Translations under genes and position numbers: made by a program
Assembly: GCA_902524865.1 (NCBI GenBank)
Contig: CABZEV010000006.1
Coordinates: forward strand, 1-38,410
Source of the DNA: an uncultured Pelagibacteraceae bacterium
GTDB taxonomy: Bacteria > Pseudomonadota > Alphaproteobacteria > Pelagibacterales > Pelagibacteraceae
Length of the DNA stretch: 38,410 bases
Direction of reading: 5' to 3'
The notes under the pieces: model-generated
The model's database searches: none
Seen by the model: only the letters and a program-made list of their open reading frames with translations
What the model was told of the DNA's origin: nothing
In this document: positions 32,218 through 38,410 of the stretch, one piece after another
How the letters are laid out: each line of letters opens with the position of its first letter
Numbering within the stretch: the stretch's first letter is position 1

Positions 32218-34934
32218 TATTGAGAATGTCGCTCACAAGGGTCAACACTTATTTTCCAGCATACAGGACATTTATCACCTGGGGCTTTCTTAGTTTCAAC
32301 TAGAATGTCTGAACCTTCATCAAAATTGATTTGAGTTTTAGATACTATACAAAGCTCTGATAAATCAATTTTTGAGATCATATCTTTATATTTTTCATTT
32401 AATTTAATTTTGAGTTCTGCCTCTAAGCTTGAACCAATTTCTTTATTAGCTCTTTTTTCCTCGATACTTATGTTACATACATCTCTAATTTTTATTAATT
32501 GAGACCATCTTTCTGTCAGCTGTTCATTTTTAAATTTATCTGGAAAAGTAAGAAATTTTTCTAAATGGATGCTTTTAGTATTCTTTGATATCAGTTGATG
32601 TATTTCCTCAGTTGTAAAAGATAATATTGGAGCAAACCATCTGAGTAGAGATTTTAATAAAACATTCAAAATTGTAACACAAGATTTTCTTTTCTCAGAA
32701 TTAATAGGATCACAATATAAAGTGTCCTTTCTTATATCAAAATAGAATGCTGACAAATCTGTTGTGCAAAAATTCAACAATTCTTTATAAAGATTGTGAA
32801 AATCATATTTTTTAAAATAATTTTCAAATTTGTTGTTAAGGGAATAAATCTTGCTTAACATAAATTTCTCTAGCTCCGGCAAGCTTTCAATGTCAATTTT
32901 ATCTAAATCAAAATCTTCGTATTTGTCATTTATATTTCCTAATAAATATCTAAATGTATTTCTAATTTTACGATAAGACTCAGAATGCTGATCCAAAATA
33001 GAATAATCTATTCTTAAATCTTCAGCATAATTTGATGCAGCAACCCAAATTCTTAAAATATCAGCACCATATTTTTTCAAAATATCCTCAGGTGCAATTA
33101 CATTTCCAAGAGATTTTGACATTTTAAGACCTTTTCCATCCACAACAAACCCATGAGATAATATAGACTCGAAAGGTGCCTTACCTCTTGTTCCACATGA
33201 CTCTAATAAAGAAGAATGAAACCAGCCCCTATGTTGATCAGAACCCTCTAAATACATTGATGCAGGCCATTTAAGGTCTTTTCTCTTCTCCAATACAAAA
33301 GAATGGGTTGATCCACTATCAAACCAAACTTCAACAATATCGCTAAGCTTTTCAAAATCTTCTGCTTTATATTTATCACCTAAAAATTTTTGAGGGTTAT
33401 CTGAAAACCAACAATCGGAACCTTCTTTCTCATAAATACTCGCAATATTTTCAAATACTCCATCGTCTATTAAAATTTCATTAGACTTTTTATTTACAAA
33501 TATAGGAAGTGGTACACCCCAAACTCTTTGTCTTGATACACACCAATCTGGCCTTGTCTCGATCATTGATTTTAATCTTTCTTTACCTTTACTTGGATAA
33601 AAAGTCGTATCATCTATTGCTTTTAAAGCCTTATTCCTCAGTTTATGACTTTCCATAGAAATAAACCATTGTGGTGTCGCTCTATGAACTAAAGGTGCTT
33701 TTGATCTCCAAGAGTGAGGATATGAATGAACTAATTCACCATTTGAAAGAAGTTTATTTTGATCTTTCAATTTTTCAATCACAACTGGGTTAGCCTTAAA
33801 AATATGTAAACCCTCAAAAAGAGAAACATTATTTGTATATTTTCCATCATCATCCACTGTCTCAATTGCCTTTATTCCGTTATTCAAACAAAGATTGAAA
33901 TCGTCAGGTCCATGACTTGGGGCACAATGAACAATTCCTGTTCCTTGTTCAGTGGTTACAAAACGTGCCTCTAACATTGGAATATCATAATCATACCCTA
34001 AATCAAAAAAAGGATGCTTACAGATAGTATCTTTTAAATCTCTGCCCTTAAATTTCTTAAGGTTTTTAAATTTTTTAATCTCACAATCTTTTAAAACTGA
34101 GCCTAATAATGCCTCAGCGATAACAATTTTTTTATTTTTAAAATTTCCCTCATCATTAATTTGAATTATTACGTAATCTAAGCTTTCATTATATGCTAAG
34201 GCTTTATTTGCTGGTATCGTCCAAGGAGTTGTGGTCCATATAACAATATTACAATCGTTAAGTTCTTTGATTTTTGATGATTTAACCGGAAAACAAGTAT
34301 AGATCGTATCAGATTTATGGTCTTGATATTCAACCTCGGCATCAGCTAATGCAGTTTTTTCCACAGTTGACCATAAAACTGGTTTAAATCCTCTGTAGAG
34401 ACTTCCTTCTTTTAAAAATTTTCCTAGTTCTCTTACAATTTGTGCCTCTGCATCATAACTCATTGTCGAGTAATAGTTTTCCCAATCACCAACAACACCT
34501 AGTCTTTTAAATTGGTCTTTGTGAACCTCTATCCATTTTTCAGCAAACGTTCTGCATTCCTTTCTAAATTCTACAATTGGAACATCATTCTTATTTTTTC
34601 TATTTTTTTTGTATTGTTCCTCAATTTTCCATTCGATTGGTAAACCATGACAATCCCAACCTGGAACATAAACAGAGTCTTTGCCATCCATTTGATGGAA
34701 TTTTACGATAATATCTTTAAGTATTTTATTTAATGCAGTACCCATATGTATATTTCCATTTGCATATGGCGGACCATCGTGAAGGACAAATTTTTCTTGT
34801 CCTTTTCTTGAATTCCTCAACTTTTTGTAAAGATCAATTTTTTTCCAAAGTTTTAAAATTTCTGGCTCTCTAATTGGTAAATTAGCTTTCATTGAAAAAG
34901 CTGTTTTAGGTAAATTAATTTGGCTTTTACTCAT
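32217..34934 (-). CDS. ileS: Isoleucyl-tRNA synthetase
   Basis: IleS charges tRNA-Ile. The 905-aa class I synthetase has the HIGH-type motif as HMGT (residues 63-66, in PYANGNIHMGTAL), the editing-domain WTTTPWTIPANKALA segment (about 233-247), and KMSKS at 604-608. The tryptophan-rich TRPDWCVSRQRVWGVPLP is also diagnostic. The C-terminal zinc domain is reduced to CPVCWKISVDPCERHSQ (889-905), with three Cys and one His as possible ligands. The ATG lies in an ATGA overlap with the -1-frame ORF upstream, suggesting coupled translation. Confidence 0.98.
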   Translation of the reverse strand: MSKSQINLPKTAFSMKANLPIREPEILKLWKKIDLYKKLRNSRKGQEKFVLHDGPPYANGNIHMGTALNKILKDIIVKFHQMDGKDSVYVPGWDCHGLPIEWKIEEQYKKNRKNKNDVPIVEFRKECRTFAEKWIEVHKDQFKRLGVVGDWENYYSTMSYDAEAQIVRELGKFLKEGSLYRGFKPVLWSTVEKTALADAEVEYQDHKSDTIYTCFPVKSSKIKELNDCNIVIWTTTPWTIPANKALAYNESLDYVIIQINDEGNFKNKKIVIAEALLGSVLKDCEIKKFKNLKKFKGRDLKDTICKHPFFDLGYDYDIPMLEARFVTTEQGTGIVHCAPSHGPDDFNLCLNNGIKAIETVDDDGKYTNNVSLFEGLHIFKANPVVIEKLKDQNKLLSNGELVHSYPHSWRSKAPLVHRATPQWFISMESHKLRNKALKAIDDTTFYPSKGKERLKSMIETRPDWCVSRQRVWGVPLPIFVNKKSNEILIDDGVFENIASIYEKEGSDCWFSDNPQKFLGDKYKAEDFEKLSDIVEVWFDSGSTHSFVLEKRKDLKWPASMYLEGSDQHRGWFHSSLLESCGTRGKAPFESILSHGFVVDGKGLKMSKSLGNVIAPEDILKKYGADILRIWVAASNYAEDLRIDYSILDQHSESYRKIRNTFRYLLGNINDKYEDFDLDKIDIESLPELEKFMLSKIYSLNNKFENYFKKYDFHNLYKELLNFCTTDLSAFYFDIRKDTLYCDPINSEKRKSCVTILNVLLKSLLRWFAPILSFTTEEIHQLISKNTKSIHLEKFLTFPDKFKNEQLTERWSQLIKIRDVCNISIEEKRANKEIGSSLEAELKIKLNEKYKDMISKIDLSELCIVSKTQINFDEGSDILVETKKAPGDKCPVCWKISVDPCERHSQ

Positions 34935-35122
34935 TTCGTTTTTTTTGCAGTTACTAAATCAATTTTAATTTGTTTTTTTAATTGATCTACGTTTTTGAAT
35001 TTTTTTGCTTTTGGATCATAGGCTTTTCTCTTCTCTTGTAAATTCCAGTTTGGTAATTCTTTAAATTTTTTTTTTACATAATCTTCAGTATCTACAGCAT
35101 TTAATAATGATATAAATTTTCT
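34931..35122 (-). CDS. Start-less open frame, probable -1 frame extension of the upstream protein
   Basis: Reading from 35122 down to the TGA at 34931-34933, 63 codons are open. None is ATG, GTG or TTG, so this frame has no usual way to start by itself. The sequence is protein-like: FISLLNAVDTEDYVKKKF, then KELPNWNLQEKRKAYD, then a Lys-rich helix ending VTAKKTK. The TGA overlaps the ileS ATG (ATGA), the same junction type as at real gene pairs here. It is in the -1 frame relative to the 144-aa gene and becomes joined to it by a slip at 35113-35119, adding 60 residues for a total of 201. It is either the expressed tail of a frameshifted protein or the decayed 3' end of a broken gene. Confidence 0.6.
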   Translation of the reverse strand, partial: RKFISLLNAVDTEDYVKKKFKELPNWNLQEKRKAYDPKAKKFKNVDQLKKQIKIDLVTAKKTK

Positions 35123-35535
35123 TTACCATCTTTTTTAAATACACCGTCAACACAAGCCTCAAAGGTTTCATCAAACCATCGTGCCCAAAAATTTACTTTT
35201 TTATTATTTTTAAGCAATTTAAAAATTTCTAAATGTAAACAAAAACGATTTGGACCTGGTTTACCTGTCATTGCGCCTAGCCCATATAAGCCAGTCGCAC
35301 TGCTTAAGCCACCTTTTGAATTGGTATAACCAATTTTTTGAATTTCTTTATTAACGCAAATAAAGTAAACAACCAGTGCTCTATGAGATATTTTTCTATT
35401 TCCTGAATAAGTGTTTTGGTATCTTACTACCGCAAAATGTTTATTGTTATCCTCAGTTATTTTACCTAACTTACTTTGAGGTACAAATTCGAAATGTCCA
35501 ATTTCCTCTACTTTATTAATATCTGAGATATTCAT
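35101..35535 (-). CDS. Unrecognised 144-aa protein, probably frameshifted at its 3' end; faint GIY-YIG-like start
   Basis: The ATG at 35535 gives 144 residues, soluble, with no signal peptide or membrane helix. The segment ALVVYFICVNKEIQKIGYT (about residues 53-71) loosely recalls the first strands of GIY-YIG nucleases (Y-F-I, then K-I-G-x-T). It is followed by SATGLYGLGAMTGKPGPNRF and NFWARWFDETFEACVDG. I do not recognise a firm family and do not claim nuclease activity. The last three residues (YHY) follow an A AAT TTA heptamer, and the -1 frame then continues protein-like to the ileS start. The gene sits alone between the groEL terminator and ileS, with no clear Shine-Dalgarno site. The full protein may be 201 aa. 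Confidence 0.65.
   Translation of the reverse strand: MNISDINKVEEIGHFEFVPQSKLGKITEDNNKHFAVVRYQNTYSGNRKISHRALVVYFICVNKEIQKIGYTNSKGGLSSATGLYGLGAMTGKPGPNRFCLHLEIFKLLKNNKKVNFWARWFDETFEACVDGVFKKDGKENLYHY
35113..35119 (-). promoter_or_regulatory. Candidate -1 ribosomal slippery heptamer A AAT TTA
   Basis: In the zero frame of the 144-aa gene the codons read GAA AAT TTA, so the seven bases A AAT TTA fit the X XXY YYZ rule for simultaneous P- and A-site slippage. Slipping back one base leads into ATA TCA TTA, exactly the open start-less frame. No strong downstream hairpin or upstream Shine-Dalgarno-like stimulator is visible. The heptamer is also common by chance in such A+T-rich DNA. Candidate only. 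Confidence 0.4.
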
Positions 35536-35573
35536 AGGAATTAATTATTTACTTATAAATTTTTTGAGTAAAC

Positions 35574-35604
35574 AAAAAAAAAGGGCAGTAAAAACTGCCC
35601 TTTT
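35574..35604 (-). terminator. Intrinsic terminator of groES-groEL
   Basis: Read on the - strand, a stem of AAAAGGGCAGT with ACTGCCCTTTT (11 bp, seven of them the core GGGCAGT/ACTGCCC) closes a four-base loop. It is followed by a run of nine T (35582 down to 35574). It lies 26 bp after the groEL stop and is the only textbook intrinsic terminator noticed in the window. Confidence 0.92.
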
Positions 35605-35629
35605 AGAATTTTAATTAAGAGTTATTGGG

Positions 35630-37303
<1,674 letters not shown>

Positions 37304-37313
37304 TTAACTTATA

Positions 37314-37604
37314 TTATTTACTTGAAATACCCATAATGTCTGACTCTTTCATTATGCTGTATTCTTTACCATCAATTTTGACTTCAGTTCCTGACCATTT
37401 GCCAAATAAAACTTTGTCTCCAACTTTAACGTCCATTGGAATTTTTTTTCCATCTTCAGTTTTTGCACCACCACCAACAGCAACAACTTTTCCTTCTTGG
37501 GGCTTCTCTTGTGCAGTATCTGGTATGATTATTCCTCCAGCAGTTTTTTCGCTGCTATCTAAAACTTCTATTAAAACTCTGTCATGTAACGGTCTAAATT
37601 TCAT
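37314..37604 (-). CDS. groES: Co-chaperonin GroES (10 kDa)
   Basis: GroES caps GroEL. The 96-aa product begins [25 protein letters not shown] (family motif R-P-L-x-D-R-V-L, then the mobile loop T-A-G-G-I-I-I-P). It also has [36 protein letters not shown] and a C-terminal ESDIMGI. The ATG at 37604 is preceded by AGGAG at 37610-37614, five bases away. It is the first gene of the operon, driven by the probable heat-shock promoter upstream. Confidence 0.98.
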   Translation of the reverse strand: MKFRPLHDRVLIEVLDSSEKTAGGIIIPDTAQEKPQEGKVVAVGGGAKTEDGKKIPMDVKVGDKVLFGKWSGTEVKIDGKEYSIMKESDIMGISSK

Positions 37605-37631
37605 ATATTCTCCTATATAAATATGGAGTTC

Positions 37632-37659
37632 ATATAGAGATTGGTAATACTATTTCAAG
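37632..37659 (-). promoter_or_regulatory. Probable RpoH (sigma-32) heat-shock promoter of groES-groEL
   Basis: On the - strand, CTTG (37659-37656) is followed after exactly 17 nt by TCTATAT (37638-37632). Known alphaproteobacterial RpoH consensus is CTTG-N17-CYTATNT, so the -35 core and six of seven -10 bases match at the ideal spacing. The CTTG is part of the inverted repeat TCAAG-N5-CTTGA (37655-37669). No CIRCE element (TTAGCACTC-N9-GAGTGCTAA) is seen, so HrcA control is not indicated. Confidence 0.7.
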
Positions 37660-37728
37660 ATATACTTGATATTTAGTTTATTAAAAAAGGTAGGAAATTG
37701 TGGATTTTTTGGTTTATAGATTATTTTA

Positions 37729-38410
37729 ATGACTAAAAATTTAGATAAAGATGGTTTTTGCTCCATCGTTGACAATTACCAGCTTTTTTACATCGATTTG
37801 TGGGGTGTCATTCATAATGGAATAAATCTTCACAAAGAAGCAATTAAGGTTTTAAAAGAAATTACAAAAAAAGGCAAAGAATACATTCTCCTTACAAATG
37901 CCCCAAGACCTAATGAAGTTGTTAAATCCTTTTTAGAAAAAATGGGCATGGAAAAAGAAATAAGAGACCACGTTTTTACATCTGGGCAAGCATCATTAAA
38001 TTATCTTAAAAAAAATTTATACACCAAAAAATTTTTTCATGTTGGACCACCACGTGATTTTGATTTGTTTGATGACTTTGTTAAAAGCAAGTCAGATAAT
38101 ATTGATGATGGAGAGTACATATTGTGTACAGGGTTATTTGAAAAATTTGGTAAAGATTTGAATTATTATAAAGATTTATTTGAAAACAATGTAGATAAAG
38201 AGATGGTTTGTACTAATCCTGACTTAATTGTGGATAGAGGTGATAAAAGAGAACTTTGTGCAGGATCGGTTGCTATGGTTTTTGAAAAGATGGGCGGCAA
38301 GGTAGTATATTTTGGCAAACCGTATCCTGAGGTTTATAATCAATCAATTGATAATAAAGGTAAAAAGATTCTTTCTGTTGGTGATAATTTAAATACTGAT
38401 ATTAAAGGTG
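37729..38410 (+). CDS. HAD-IIA family hydrolase (TIGR01459-like), 3' truncated by window edge
   Basis: From the ATG at 37729 the frame stays open to the end of the window (227 codons). HAD motif I is FYIDLWGVIHNG (nucleophile Asp, D-x-W-G-V-x-x-x-G form), motif II LLTNAPRP, and the cap region has CTNPDLIVDRG. Motif III is the Lys in VYFGKPYPEVY and motif IV ILSVGDNLNTDIKG. This arrangement fits the alphaproteobacterial HAD-IIA subgroup related to NagD-type phosphatases; the substrate is unknown. It is divergent from groES with 124 bp between, where its promoter must lie. In many alphaproteobacteria the family sits near ribF, which would be beyond the window. Confidence 0.88.
   Translation, partial: MTKNLDKDGFCSIVDNYQLFYIDLWGVIHNGINLHKEAIKVLKEITKKGKEYILLTNAPRPNEVVKSFLEKMGMEKEIRDHVFTSGQASLNYLKKNLYTKKFFHVGPPRDFDLFDDFVKSKSDNIDDGEYILCTGLFEKFGKDLNYYKDLFENNVDKEMVCTNPDLIVDRGDKRELCAGSVAMVFEKMGGKVVYFGKPYPEVYNQSIDNKGKKILSVGDNLNTDIKG

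Noticed and set aside
37605..37728. CIRCE operator upstream of groES
   Set aside because: No TTAGCACTC or GAGTGCTAA-like half-sites are present on either strand.

Overview
The window looks like a piece of a streamlined marine alphaproteobacterial chromosome, most likely SAR11 (Pelagibacterales). It is very A+T-rich (about 70% by eye), and nearly every base is coding. Gene junctions are typically ATGA or TAATG overlaps, and protein sequences are rich in Lys, Asn and Ile. The gene orders are alphaproteobacterial: F0 ATP synthase genes apart from F1, ispH-thrB-rnhA, coxB-coxA-ctaB-coxF-ctaG-coxC-surf1-thrC, and ileS-lspA-DUF3035. No tRNA, rRNA, CRISPR, insertion sequence or prophage was seen.

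Layout. (1) 1-3739, + strand: the 3' part of smc, then an F0 operon (atpI, atpB, atpE, b', b). (2) 3777-10409, + strand: crtI-crtB-crtY-blh, a route from phytoene to beta-carotene to retinal, running with overlaps into ispH-thrB-rnhA. (3) 10410-10982, + strand: a 145-bp gap, a probable 38-residue one-helix peptide, and an IsdG-type heme-degrading monooxygenase. (4) 11031-19146, - strand: rsmE, then the aa3 cytochrome c oxidase cluster including a 41-aa CoxF-like protein, then SURF1, thrC and a Prx5-type peroxiredoxin. (5) 19164-22146, + strand: haloacid dehalogenase, DoxX, pirin and quinone oxidoreductase, followed by a convergent DUF2721 protein. (6) 22590-30258, mainly + strand: ubiA, an MsbA-like exporter, waaA, lpxK, an LpxL-like acyltransferase, an inverted DUF2093 gene, purD and rsmD. 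(7) 30250-37604, - strand: groES-groEL with a probable heat-shock promoter and a clear intrinsic terminator, an unrecognised gene with a probable frameshift, ileS, lspA, a DUF3035/BamF-like lipoprotein and a short pgi. (8) 37729-end, + strand: a partial HAD-IIA phosphatase.

Functional reading. Much of the window serves membrane energetics: ATP synthase F0, terminal oxidase with its assembly factors, quinone prenylation, and retinal synthesis for a rhodopsin that is not in this window. The rest covers lipid A/LPS assembly, threonine and purine synthesis, and protein folding.

The most unusual observation is at 34931-35535. The reading frame of an unrecognised 144-aa protein ends just after an A AAT TTA heptamer. 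A protein-like -1 frame with no ATG, GTG or TTG codon then continues for 60 residues and ends in an ATGA overlap with ileS. This is either programmed -1 frameshifting, a recent disabling mutation, or a sequence error.
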